From positions 62,001 through 126,000 of the forward strand of contig CAJTFD010000002.1 of assembly GCA_910575625.1 (NCBI GenBank): DNA of 64,000 nucleotides, given 5' to 3'. Below are positions 8,245 to 16,585 of this stretch, piece after piece. A program made the translations under genes and the position numbers. This DNA comes from Clostridia bacterium. GTDB taxonomy: Bacteria > Bacillota > Clostridia > Lachnospirales > Lachnospiraceae. The notes below the pieces were generated by a model. That model was not told the DNA's origin. It did no database searches and saw nothing but the letters and a program-made list of their open reading frames with translations. Position 1 is the stretch's first letter, and each line of letters opens with the position of its first letter.

Positions 8245-9681
8245 ATGGAAAAAGAGCAGGAGTGTGACAGTGGATTGAAAGAGGCGTGCGGGGTCTTTGG
8301 GGCCTATGATCTGGACGGGCACGATGTGGCGTCCACGATCTATTACGGCCTGTTTGCCCTGCAGCATAGGGGACAGGAGAGCTGCGGGATCGCCGTCAGC
8401 GATACGAAAGGACCCAAAAGGAGTGTGTCCGTCCACAAGGGGATGGGGCTGGTCAACGAGGTATTTACCCAGGAGACGCTGGAGGCCCTCCACGGGGACA
8501 TCGGTGTGGGCCATGTGCGGTATTCCACCGCGGGGGCCAGCACCCGGGAAAATGCCCAGCCCCTGGTGCTCAATTACATCAAAGGGACTTTAGGTGTGGC
8601 CCACAACGGGAATCTGATCAACGCCCGCAAGCTGCGCCGGGAACTGGAATACGGGGGCGCAATCTTCCAGACCACCATCGATTCGGAGGTGATCGCCTAC
8701 CATATCGCCCGGGAGCGGGTGCGCACAAAGACGGTGGAGGATGCGGTGGCCCATGCCATGGGAAAGATCCGCGGGGCCTATTCCCTGGTCATCATGTCTC
8801 CGCGGAAACTGATCGCGGCCCGGGATCCCTATGGTTTCAAACCGCTCTGCATCGGAAAAAGGGGAAATACCTACATCGCCGCCTCGGAGACCTGTGCCCT
8901 GGATACGATAGGCGCAGAGTTTGTGCGGGATGTGCAGCCCGGGGAGATCGTCACGATCACAAAAGACGGGGAGATCCTCTCAGATGAACGGATGTGCTTA
9001 AAGCCCGGGGAACAGGCCCGGTGTATCTTCGAACATATCTATTTTGCCCGGCCGGACAGTGTCATCGACGGGGCCAGTGTGTACGCCGCCAGGATCTTGG
9101 CGGGGCGTTTTCTGGCCCAGGATTCGCCGGTGGAGGCGGACGTGGTGGTGGGTGTGCCGGAGTCCGGCAATGCGGCGGCGTTAGGCTATGCCATGGAGTC
9201 GGGTATCCCCTATGGAACGGCTTTTGTCAAAAACAGCTATGTGGGCAGGACTTTTATCAAGCCAAAGCAGAGCAGCCGGGAATCCAGCGTCCAGGTCAAA
9301 TTAAATGTATTGAGAGAAGCCGTGGCGGGCAAGCGGGTGATCATGATCGATGATTCCATCGTGCGCGGCACCACCAGCGACCGGATCGTGCGGATGCTGC
9401 GGGATGCGGGGGCCAGCAAGGTGCATATGCGCGTCAGTTCACCGCCCTTTTTGTGGCCCTGCTATTTTGGCACGGATGTGCCGGCACGGGATCAGCTGAT
9501 CGCGCCAAACAGGACGGTGGAGGAGATCTGTGGGATCATCGGAGCGGACAGCCTTGCCTATCTGGGATTGGAGCGGCTCTCGGATCTTGCGCCGGGCCTT
9601 GCCATCTGCAGCGGCTGTTTTACCGGAAGATACCCCATGGATCCGCCCACGGAGGACATCCGGGGAGACTACGAAGAGTAA
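8245..9681 (+). CDS. purF: Amidophosphoribosyltransferase (glutamine PRPP amidotransferase)
   Basis: 478 residues. It commits PRPP to purine synthesis by transferring ammonia from glutamine. The N-terminal Ntn-hydrolase half begins at C15 in ACGVFG, so a 14-residue propeptide should be removed to expose the nucleophile. The C-terminal half carries the PRPP loop VIMIDDSIVRGTTS near residue 365. Cysteines in ARCIFEH, WPCYFG and the C-terminal CSGC match the four ligands of the [4Fe-4S] cluster of the Bacillus-type, oxygen-sensitive enzyme, suiting an anaerobe. Feedback inhibition by AMP and GMP is known for the family. AAGAGG precedes the ATG; the gene sits between purC and purB. Confidence 0.97.
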   Translation: MEKEQECDSGLKEACGVFGAYDLDGHDVASTIYYGLFALQHRGQESCGIAVSDTKGPKRSVSVHKGMGLVNEVFTQETLEALHGDIGVGHVRYSTAGASTRENAQPLVLNYIKGTLGVAHNGNLINARKLRRELEYGGAIFQTTIDSEVIAYHIARERVRTKTVEDAVAHAMGKIRGAYSLVIMSPRKLIAARDPYGFKPLCIGKRGNTYIAASETCALDTIGAEFVRDVQPGEIVTITKDGEILSDERMCLKPGEQARCIFEHIYFARPDSVIDGASVYAARILAGRFLAQDSPVEADVVVGVPESGNAAALGYAMESGIPYGTAFVKNSYVGRTFIKPKQSSRESSVQVKLNVLREAVAGKRVIMIDDSIVRGTTSDRIVRMLRDAGASKVHMRVSSPPFLWPCYFGTDVPARDQLIAPNRTVEEICGIIGADSLAYLGLERLSDLAPGLAICSGCFTGRYPMDPPTEDIRGDYEE

Positions 9682-9693
9682 AAGGAGATGTAC

Positions 9694-11127
9694 ATGAACA
9701 CAGAAATTTATCAAAGCCCTCTGTCAGAACGTTATGCCAGTAAAGAGATGCAGTATATTTTTTCCCCCTCCATGAAATTCAAGACCTGGAGAAAGCTCTG
9801 GATCGCGCTGGCTGAGACGGAAAAAGAACTGGGACTGCCGATCACCCAGGAGCAGATCGATGAGTTAAAGGAACATGCGGAGGATATCAACTTCGAGGTG
9901 GCCAAGGAGCGGGAGCGGGAAGTGCGCCATGACGTGATGTCCCATGTGTATGCCTACGGCGTCCAGTGCCCCAAGGCGAAAGGGATCATCCATCTGGGGG
10001 CCACCTCCTGTTATGTGGGGGACAACACGGACATCATCGTCATGACGGAAGCCCTGAAGCTGGTGAAGAAAAAACTGCTCAATGTCCTGGAGAGATTAGC
10101 AGGATTTGCAAGAGGATATAAGGATCTGCCCACCCTTGCCTTTACTCATTTCCAGCCGGCCCAGCCGACCACGGTGGGCAAGAGGGCCACGCTGTGGATG
10201 CAGGAATTCTTGCTGGATCTGGAGGACCTGGAGCATGTGATAAAGGGCATGAAGCTCTTAGGTTCAAAAGGGACCACGGGGACCCAGGCCAGCTTCCTGG
10301 AGCTCTTTGAAGGCCGCCAGGAGCTGGTGGATAAGGTGGATGCGATGATCGCCGAGAAGATGGGATTCGCGGCATGCTATCCGGTGTCCGGGCAGACGTA
10401 TTCAAGGAAGGTGGATACCCGTGTGGCGAATGTATTGGCGGGGATCGCGGCCAGCGCCCATAAATTTTCCAATGATATACGGCTCCTGCAGCATTTGAAA
10501 GAGGTGGAGGAGCCTTTTGAGAAAAACCAGATCGGATCGTCGGCCATGGCGTACAAGAGGAATCCCATGCGCAGTGAGCGGATCGCATCCCTGGCCCGGT
10601 ATGTGATGGTGGATGCCTTAAACCCGGCGATCACATCGGCTGTCCAGTGGTTTGAGCGGACGCTGGATGACTCGGCCAATAAACGCCTGAGCATCCCGGA
10701 AGGGTTCCTGGCGGTGGACGGTATCTTGGACTTATGCTTAAATGTGGCGGACGGCCTGGTGGTCTATCCGAAGGTGATCGAGAAGCGGCTGATGTCCGAG
10801 CTTCCCTTCATGGCGACGGAAAATATCTTGATGGACGCGGTGAAAGCCGGAGGGGACCGTCAGGAACTGCATGAGCGGATCCGGGAACTGTCCATGGAGG
10901 CGGCCAGACATGTGAAGGCGGAAGGCAGGGAGAATGATCTGCTGGAACTGATCGCGGCGGATGGGGCTTTTAACCTGACACTGGAAGAACTGCAAAAGAC
11001 CATGGATCCGGCCCGGTATGTGGGCTGCGCGCCGCGCCAGGTGGATGTGTTCCTGGAGAAGGTGGTAGATCCGATCCTGGAGGAAAACCGGGAGTTTTTG
11101 GGTCTGAAAGCGGATATCCATGTGTAA
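9694..11127 (+). CDS. purB: Adenylosuccinate lyase
   Basis: 477 residues, fumarase/aspartase superfamily. It acts twice in purine synthesis, splitting SAICAR to AICAR and adenylosuccinate to AMP, each time releasing fumarate. The superfamily signature [11 protein letters not shown] is near residue 290, with the [10 protein letters not shown] motif near 150 and a catalytic-histidine region HLGATS near 105. An ATG at 9688 touches the AAAGGAG ribosome site directly; ATG 9694, six bases from it, is the better start. It lies 12 bases after purF in the same operon. The fumarate produced could feed the fumarase encoded upstream of purL at 26.9-28.3 kb. Confidence 0.97.
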   Translation: MNTEIYQSPLSERYASKEMQYIFSPSMKFKTWRKLWIALAETEKELGLPITQEQIDELKEHAEDINFEVAKEREREVRHDVMSHVYAYGVQCPKAKGIIHLGATSCYVGDNTDIIVMTEALKLVKKKLLNVLERLAGFARGYKDLPTLAFTHFQPAQPTTVGKRATLWMQEFLLDLEDLEHVIKGMKLLGSKGTTGTQASFLELFEGRQELVDKVDAMIAEKMGFAACYPVSGQTYSRKVDTRVANVLAGIAASAHKFSNDIRLLQHLKEVEEPFEKNQIGSSAMAYKRNPMRSERIASLARYVMVDALNPAITSAVQWFERTLDDSANKRLSIPEGFLAVDGILDLCLNVADGLVVYPKVIEKRLMSELPFMATENILMDAVKAGGDRQELHERIRELSMEAARHVKAEGRENDLLELIAADGAFNLTLEELQKTMDPARYVGCAPRQVDVFLEKVVDPILEENREFLGLKADIHV

Positions 11128-11167
11128 AGGATAGATAGACGCTGTATGTTGGGGGAGGTATTTTCGG

Positions 11168-11722
11168 ATGGTCATAGGGATAGCAGTCATAGTGATCATC
11201 GTCCTGTTGGCATTCTGGCTGATCGGGACGTATAATGCTTTTGTGCGTTTGCGCAATAAGACGGAAGAAGCCTTTTCGGCAATGGATGTTTCACTGAAGA
11301 AACGATACGATCTGATCCCGAATTTTGTGGAGACGGTCAAAGGGTATGCAAAACATGAGCGGGAGACACTGGAGGCGGTGATCGCAGCCAGGAAGAGGGC
11401 TGTCCAGTCCGATTCCGCAAAGGAAAGGATCCAAAATGAGAATGTGCTGGATGCGACCCTGAAAGATCTGTTCGCGCTCACGGAAGCGTATCCGGATCTT
11501 AAGGCGGATCAGAATTTTCTCTCGCTCCAGAACCAGCTCTCCCGTATCGAGGAGGAGATCGCGGGTTCCCGCAGATATTACAACGGGGTGATCAACAAAT
11601 ACAACACCCGTATAGAGATGTTTCCCGGGAATCTGCTGGCGGGACTTTTTGGATTCCAGAGAAAGCCGCTGTATGAGGTGCAGGAGATCTATGAGCGGGA
11701 GAATGTGAAGGTTACGTTTTAA
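11168..11722 (+). CDS. lemA: LemA family membrane protein
   Basis: 184 residues. One N-terminal membrane anchor (residues 2-20, rich in Val and Ile) ending in WLIGTYNAFV is followed by a long helical domain with the LemA hallmarks RNKTEEAFSAMDVSLKKRYD and LIPNFVETVKGYAKHE. The cytoplasmic helical bundle resembles coiled coils; the molecular role of LemA is not settled. GGGGGAGGT lies nine bases before the ATG. It follows purB by 40 bases with no terminator, so it may be read through from the purine operon. A hairpin terminator separates it from the DUF2207 gene, its usual partner family. Confidence 0.93.
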   Translation: MVIGIAVIVIIVLLAFWLIGTYNAFVRLRNKTEEAFSAMDVSLKKRYDLIPNFVETVKGYAKHERETLEAVIAARKRAVQSDSAKERIQNENVLDATLKDLFALTEAYPDLKADQNFLSLQNQLSRIEEEIAGSRRYYNGVINKYNTRIEMFPGNLLAGLFGFQRKPLYEVQEIYERENVKVTF

Positions 11723-11740
11723 AACACGTTTGAGTATGTG

Positions 11741-11786
11741 CAGTGTTGGCGGATCTGCGGGAAGATCTGGCCAGCACTGGTTTTTT
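11741..11786 (+). terminator. Intrinsic terminator or attenuator between lemA and the DUF2207 gene
   Basis: Arms CAGTGTTGGC (11741-11750) and GCCAGCACTG (11770-11779) pair over 10 bp with one G-U, enclose an inner AGATC pairing, and are followed by six T. It would stop most transcripts after lemA, leaving the downstream membrane protein at lower level. Confidence 0.7.
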
Positions 11787-11806
11787 ATCATGGGTGAGGG
11801 AAGAGT

Positions 11807-13765
11807 ATGAAAAGAGCAGCGGCAGTCTTTTTTGGTCTGGCGGTGGTGATCCTCTGTTTTGTGGGAGGCGGCCTGATCGGCTCAGCATCCCAGGCGAGAC
11901 AGGAGCCATCGTATGACACGGCCATGAAGACAGAACAGTACAGTACACAGGTAGAGATCCTGGAGGACGGTTCCTACCGGGTCGAGGAGCGGATCTATGT
12001 GGATATGCTGGAGGAAAAACATGGGATCTATCGGTACATCCCCAAGTACGGGCCCAGTGTGTACCGTGATGGAAATGGAGAACAGCAGAAGATCCCGTAT
12101 TATGGAAAGGTGAGATTGCTGGATGCCAATGTGCCGGCGGATGTATCCACGGAAAATGGCTGCACGGTCTTCCGTCTGGGCAGTGAGGATGAGACAGTCT
12201 ATGGGCCGGTGGAATATGAGATCCGTTATCAATTTACGCCACGCTTCCAGGAAAAAGGCTATTCCAACGCCTATTACAATGTATTTCCGGGCATGTGGCA
12301 GAATCCGATCCCCAAGGGGAGTTCGTTTTCCCTGGTCTTTCCCAAAGACTTCGACCATGAAGCCCTGAAATTCTATGCGGGGGCCTACGGTTCAGAAAAA
12401 GACGGGGCCGCACTGCTGGATCTAAAATGGTCCGGCAATACGCTGGAAGGGGTGTTGGATGAAGACCTGGCACTTGGGGAGGGGATCACTTTCTTTGTGG
12501 ATCTGCCGGAAGGTTATTTTTCTAAGATGCAGCAAGGCAGTCCCCTGGGGAGGGTGATCTTGAGCGTGACTCTGTTGTCCGTTGTGATCGCAGCCGTGCT
12601 GTTTTTGGCATTTGGGCGGGATGAGGCGATCTACCCATCCATCCAGTATCAGCCGCCCCAGGGGCTGGACAGCGCCGCGGTGGGCTACATCATAGACGGG
12701 GCTGTGGAAGATAGGGATATGCTCTCCCTGATCATCTACTGGGCGGACCAGGGTTATCTGGCTATCGAGGAGAATGAAAAAGGGAAGATACGCCTCCATC
12801 GCAAATGCGGTCTGCCCGCTGATGCCCCAGCCTACGCCCAGACCATGTTCGGGAAACTCTTTGAAAAGGGGGACGTGTGTAAAGTTGAGAAGCTGAAAGG
12901 AAAGTTCTATGAAACGCTGATGGAGGCCAAAACACAGGTGAAGATGTGCTTTAGAGGGCCGACGGCTCTGTATACGAGCAGTTCTCGTCTGTCCCGGTGG
13001 GTATCCGGGGTGTTGTGCGCCGTTCCCTTTGGGAGTTTTCTTTTGCTGGTGGGACGGACTTCTTATACAGGCGCCGGGCTGTGGATCATGAACTTTTTCT
13101 GCTTTATCGCTTTCCTGGCGGGGGCTTTGATCGTCTGCGGTGATGTGGATAGCTGGCATAGTGAGGCCGCCGGTAAACGGGAAAAACTGATGATCGCAGG
13201 CTTGAGCCTGGTGGGGATAGGACTGGCGGGTTACGGGGGCTGCTATCTGCAGCATGTACAGGACAGGGAGATCTTTTCATACATAGGGCTGTATGTGCTG
13301 GTGTGCGCGGCTTCAGCGGCGATGGTCTTTCTGACGGCGTTTATGCGCAAGAGGACTCATGTCTGTGCGGAATGGATGGGAGGGCTGCTGGGCCTGCGGG
13401 ATTTCATAGAGACGGCGGAGCTGGATCGACTGCAGGCGATGGCGGAGGAAACGCCGGAGCTGTTTTACCATATCCTTCCGTTTGCGTACGTGATGGGGCT
13501 TTCCGATATATTTGCCCGTAAATTAAAGGGGCTGGCGCTGGAGCCGCCTCACTGGTATGCGGGGCCTTATGGGGGCGGATATTTTGACTATTATGTGTTC
13601 TATCGCTCCATCATGCGCAATATGGATACGGCGTCGGCGTCATTGGCTGTCCCGGCCCAGCCGAAAGGGTCGGATATCAGCATGTCCGGGGGCGGCTTCT
13701 CCAGCGGCGGGGGCGGTGGTTTCTCCGGCGGCGGATTTGGCGGCGGGGGCGGCGGTTCCTGGTAG
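11807..13765 (+). CDS. DUF2207 family membrane protein with a glycine-rich C terminus
   Basis: 652 residues. A signal or anchor segment (about 4-26) precedes an extracytoplasmic beta-rich DUF2207 domain (about 35-235; EILEDGSYRVEERIYVDM, GIYRYIPKY). A membrane segment at about 240-262, a cytoplasmic part, then four further hydrophobic segments at about 400-420, 425-445, 460-480 and 485-505 follow. The end is a glycine and serine tail from about residue 620 (SGGGFSSGGGGGFSGGG) finishing GSW. This domain plus Gly-rich tail pairs with LemA in many bacteria and is thought to sit in the membrane; the function is unknown. AGGGAAGAG precedes the ATG. Confidence 0.88.
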   Translation: MKRAAAVFFGLAVVILCFVGGGLIGSASQARQEPSYDTAMKTEQYSTQVEILEDGSYRVEERIYVDMLEEKHGIYRYIPKYGPSVYRDGNGEQQKIPYYGKVRLLDANVPADVSTENGCTVFRLGSEDETVYGPVEYEIRYQFTPRFQEKGYSNAYYNVFPGMWQNPIPKGSSFSLVFPKDFDHEALKFYAGAYGSEKDGAALLDLKWSGNTLEGVLDEDLALGEGITFFVDLPEGYFSKMQQGSPLGRVILSVTLLSVVIAAVLFLAFGRDEAIYPSIQYQPPQGLDSAAVGYIIDGAVEDRDMLSLIIYWADQGYLAIEENEKGKIRLHRKCGLPADAPAYAQTMFGKLFEKGDVCKVEKLKGKFYETLMEAKTQVKMCFRGPTALYTSSSRLSRWVSGVLCAVPFGSFLLLVGRTSYTGAGLWIMNFFCFIAFLAGALIVCGDVDSWHSEAAGKREKLMIAGLSLVGIGLAGYGGCYLQHVQDREIFSYIGLYVLVCAASAAMVFLTAFMRKRTHVCAEWMGGLLGLRDFIETAELDRLQAMAEETPELFYHILPFAYVMGLSDIFARKLKGLALEPPHWYAGPYGGGYFDYYVFYRSIMRNMDTASASLAVPAQPKGSDISMSGGGFSSGGGGGFSGGGFGGGGGGSW

Positions 13766-13809
13766 GGATCATAAAAAAGAAAACGATACATGGACCAGCG
13801 AAATGATCA

Positions 13810-13838
13810 TTGAAAATCATTCCCTGATATACTATAAT
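13810..13838 (+). promoter_or_regulatory. Sigma-A promoter of purA
   Basis: TTGAAA (13810-13815), 17-base spacer, perfect TATAAT (13833-13838), giving a leader of about 73 nt. purA is therefore a separate unit from purC-purF-purB. Confidence 0.75.
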
Positions 13839-13917
13839 AGACCAGTAACGCGAAGATATAGGCCGACGAGCAAAAAAGGCTTGCGGCTGCAAAGTCAAAT
13901 ACGGGAGGTAATGCCAA

Positions 13918-15198
13918 ATGGTTAGAGCAATAGTGGGTGCAAACTGGGGAGATGAAGGTAAGGGGAAGATCACGGATATGCTGAGCAAAGAGTCTGACAT
14001 TATAGTCAGGTTTCAGGGCGGGGCCAATGCAGGTCATACGATTGTCAATGATTACGGGAAATTTGCTCTTCATACACTGCCGTCGGGCGTATTTTACGGC
14101 CACACCACCAGTATCCTGGGGAACGGTGTGGCGCTCAACATCCCCGTGCTGTTCCAGGAGATCAAAGATCTGATCGGGCGCGGCGTGCCCCAGCCGAAGA
14201 TCCTCGTCTCAGACCGCGCCCAGATGGTGATGTCCTACCATATCCTATTGGATGCTTATGAGGAGGAAAGGCTGGCGGGCAAGTCTTTCGGCTCCACGAA
14301 GTCTGGGATTGCCCCCTTTTATTCAGATAAATACGCGAAGATCGGGTTCCAGGTCAGCGAACTGTTCGGCAGCGGGGACGCATTGATGGACAAGGTAAAA
14401 AATGTCTGTCAGTTGAAGAACGCGCTGATCGAGCACCTCTATCATAAACCGGCTCTGGAACCGGAGAAGATCTTCCAGGAACTGCAGTCTTATAAGGAGA
14501 TGGTGGAGCCGTATGTGTGTGACGTGTCGGCATTTTTATACCAGGCCGTCCAGGATGGGAAGGAGATCTTGCTGGAGGGTCAGCTGGGTTCCCTGAAAGA
14601 TCCAGATCACGGCATCTATCCCATGGTCACCTCCTCCTCTACGCTGGCCGGTTATGGCGCGATCGGAGCGGGGATACCGCCCTATGAGATCAAGAAGATC
14701 ATCACCGTGGTGAAAGCCTATTCCAGCGCCGTGGGAGCAGGGGCGTTCGTGTCTGAGATCTTCGGGGATGAGGCGGATGAGCTGCGCCGCAGAGGCGGCG
14801 ACGGCGGCGAGTACGGTGCGACCACAGGCAGGCCCCGCCGGATGGGCTGGTTCGATGTGGTGGCAAGCAAGTATGGATGCCGGATCCAGGGGACGACGGA
14901 TGTGGCGTTCACAGTCCTGGATGTGCTGGGGTATCTGGATGAGATCCCGGTCTGCACCGGCTATGAGGTCGATGGGAAAGTGACCACCGAATTTCCTGTG
15001 ACCTCCAAGTTGGAAAAGGCAAAACCTGTCCTGGAAGTGCTGCCAGGTTGGAAATGTGATATACGTGGCATCCGGAAATACGAGGATCTGCCGGAGAACT
15101 GCCGGAGATATGTGGAGTTTGTGGAGGAGAAGATCGGATTTCCGATCACCATGGTCTCCAACGGTCCGGGCCGGGAGGATATCATATACAGAAAATAG
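13918..15198 (+). CDS. purA: Adenylosuccinate synthetase
   Basis: 426 residues. It joins IMP and aspartate with GTP to make adenylosuccinate, the first step from IMP to AMP. The P-loop region GANWGDEGKGKITD is at residues 7-20, with the catalytic aspartate in the first half and the histidine in GGANAGHTIV near 41. RPRRMGWFD and the GTP base-recognition region near the C terminus are also present. GGGAGGT lies 12 bases before the ATG. Own promoter upstream and strong terminator downstream, so a monocistronic unit. The product goes to PurB, encoded 3 kb upstream. Confidence 0.97.
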   Translation: MVRAIVGANWGDEGKGKITDMLSKESDIIVRFQGGANAGHTIVNDYGKFALHTLPSGVFYGHTTSILGNGVALNIPVLFQEIKDLIGRGVPQPKILVSDRAQMVMSYHILLDAYEEERLAGKSFGSTKSGIAPFYSDKYAKIGFQVSELFGSGDALMDKVKNVCQLKNALIEHLYHKPALEPEKIFQELQSYKEMVEPYVCDVSAFLYQAVQDGKEILLEGQLGSLKDPDHGIYPMVTSSSTLAGYGAIGAGIPPYEIKKIITVVKAYSSAVGAGAFVSEIFGDEADELRRRGGDGGEYGATTGRPRRMGWFDVVASKYGCRIQGTTDVAFTVLDVLGYLDEIPVCTGYEVDGKVTTEFPVTSKLEKAKPVLEVLPGWKCDIRGIRKYEDLPENCRRYVEFVEEKIGFPITMVSNGPGREDIIYRK

Positions 15199-15210
15199 AT
15201 GATGAGAGTC

Positions 15211-15251
15211 TGAAAAAAGCCGCAGAGGAGGAAGTCTGGCGGCTTTTTTCA
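15211..15251 (+). terminator. Intrinsic terminator of purA
   Basis: Arms TGAAAAAAGCCGC (15211-15223) and GCGGCTTTTTTCA (15239-15251) pair perfectly over 13 bp with a 15-base loop; the T run lies in the second arm. A-rich and T-rich sides make it work in either direction. Confidence 0.85.
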
Positions 15252-15534
15252 GATGATAATGTAGGGACGAGATATATATCCATACGCAGGCAGTTGGTGA
15301 GCAGTGGTAAATAAAATGATGATAGATATATATTTCCCGGAGAAAGGCGGTTTATAAAAATAAAAACTGTAAAAAAGTGGTCATTTTCCTAACAGGATGG
15401 CGGACGATAAAAGGATTTTTGATCACGGGCGGATATAAAGTATCGCATATCTTCATATATGAGGATATGCGGTGTGCAGACAGCAGGACAGAAAAGATAC
15501 TTGAAAATGCAGGGATTTCTTTATCTTCACATGG
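15252..15534. other. AT-rich intergenic stretch with a 28-bp palindrome
   Basis: No credible gene; a 67-codon plus-strand frame here runs into the opposite-strand HAD gene and has no ribosome site. The notable element is a near-perfect palindrome at 15444-15471 (CGCATATC, then TCATATATGA, then GATATGCG, with one T-G mismatch pair). There is no T run after it on either side, so it looks more like an operator or a DNA-structure element than a terminator. Two copies of GATATATAT occur at about 15271 and 15326. Confidence 0.45.
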
Positions 15535-16152
15535 TCAAAAGATACCGAAATCCACCAGATCCTCCAAAGCCCTCTCATAGGTAAAAAACTGCAGTGTATG
15601 GATATCCATCCTAGAGGCCCCATCCAGGTTGCCTTTTCTGTCATCCAAAAACAGCGCACGCCGAGGGTCGATATCATATCTCTCCAGCAATGTCCGATAG
15701 ATTTCCGGCTCCGGTTTGATCTGTCCCGTCTGGAAAGAAAACAACTCCCCGTCCATATATTCCCGGAAAGGCATCTTATGCTCCGTCTCATGGAACAGAT
15801 ACCGGGAATAGTTGGAGAGGATATAAGTGCGGCAGCCCTTTTCACGGCATCCCTGCACAAGGGATACGGCGTAAGCACATGTATGGATACAGTCCCCGCA
15901 ATGTGCATAGACCTCCCGGATCTCCTTCTCATACTGCGGAGCGTTCTGGATAAAAGCCTCCAGATATTTCTGGTCAGGACGCAGCCCCCTGTCCATCTCA
16001 TCCCACTGGGGATTCAAGAACATGGCCGCCGCCACAGCCTCCCGGACCTTTGGGGAAAATCCAAAACTCTCCAGGTATTCCCGCCATTTAAAATCCACCA
16101 GCACATTTCCAACATCAAAAATAACAGTATCGATCCTCACATCTTTAGCCAT
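15535..16152 (-). CDS. HAD-superfamily hydrolase, subfamily IA (YihX-like)
   Basis: 205 residues. HAD motifs are complete: FDVGNVLVDF (motif I; nucleophile D14, with the DxGNVL form typical of YihX/epoxide-hydrolase-like phosphatases), ILSNYS (motif II serine), KPEPEIY (motif III lysine) and FLDDRKGNLDGA (motif IV). A helical cap lies at about 20-95. The family dephosphorylates small sugar phosphates such as glucose-1-phosphate; the substrate here cannot be told. The start ATG at 16152 lies 23 bases after a small membrane-protein gene on the same strand, so the two probably form an operon. GGGAGGG lies upstream of the start. Confidence 0.88.
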   Translation of the reverse strand: MAKDVRIDTVIFDVGNVLVDFKWREYLESFGFSPKVREAVAAAMFLNPQWDEMDRGLRPDQKYLEAFIQNAPQYEKEIREVYAHCGDCIHTCAYAVSLVQGCREKGCRTYILSNYSRYLFHETEHKMPFREYMDGELFSFQTGQIKPEPEIYRTLLERYDIDPRRALFLDDRKGNLDGASRMDIHTLQFFTYERALEDLVDFGIF

Positions 16153-16175
16153 ACGTCAACCCTCCCGTTCTCTCT

Positions 16176-16370
16176 TCATTTTTTCGTCCATTTATAGACC
16201 AGCATAAAAGCATATAGAAGGACTGGTATGCCGATCGTGCATGCGAGGGAAGCTTTGAACCAGTTTCCCGCCTGGGGGCTGTCCATAAGGGCGGTGACCA
16301 GAGTGGAGGCATAGAGTGCCAGCAGCAGAAGCGCGCCGATCAAGGCTAAGATCCGTTTGAGTTTTTTCAT
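16176..16370 (-). CDS. Small conserved membrane protein (64 aa)
   Basis: 64 residues with two hydrophobic segments (about 7-26 and 42-60), basic ends (MKKLKR at the start, YKWTKK at the end), predicted to lie in the membrane as a hairpin with both ends inside. GAGGAGG lies at good spacing before the ATG on the minus strand, supporting a real gene. It is the first gene of a probable two-gene unit with the HAD hydrolase. I do not recognise a function. Confidence 0.7.
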   Translation of the reverse strand: MKKLKRILALIGALLLLALYASTLVTALMDSPQAGNWFKASLACTIGIPVLLYAFMLVYKWTKK

Positions 16371-16480
16371 TATAGTCCTCCTCGAAATCTATTTTTTGTT
16401 ATTTTATACATAAATGACAAGGTTGTCAAGTATTTTACTTTGGATGCTCCCGTCATCGCAAGAACATCCGGGAAATATCC

Positions 16481-16509
16481 TTGACAATCCCATTTGGAAA
16501 TGTGATAAT
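16481..16509 (+). promoter_or_regulatory. Sigma-A promoter of pckA
   Basis: Perfect TTGACA (16481-16486), 17-base spacer, GATAAT (16504-16509). Leader of about 70 nt. I see no clear catabolite operator in it. Confidence 0.7.
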
Positions 16510-16585
16510 ATGGAGAATGGCAACTAGATGATGCATTGGATCGAAGATCTGAGATGATTACATTTTGAAATAAGGAGGATGTTAT

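Noticed and set aside
15377-15580. 67-codon plus-strand frame in the purA-HAD gap
   Set aside because: No ribosome site, runs into the opposite HAD gene and crosses the 28-bp palindrome.
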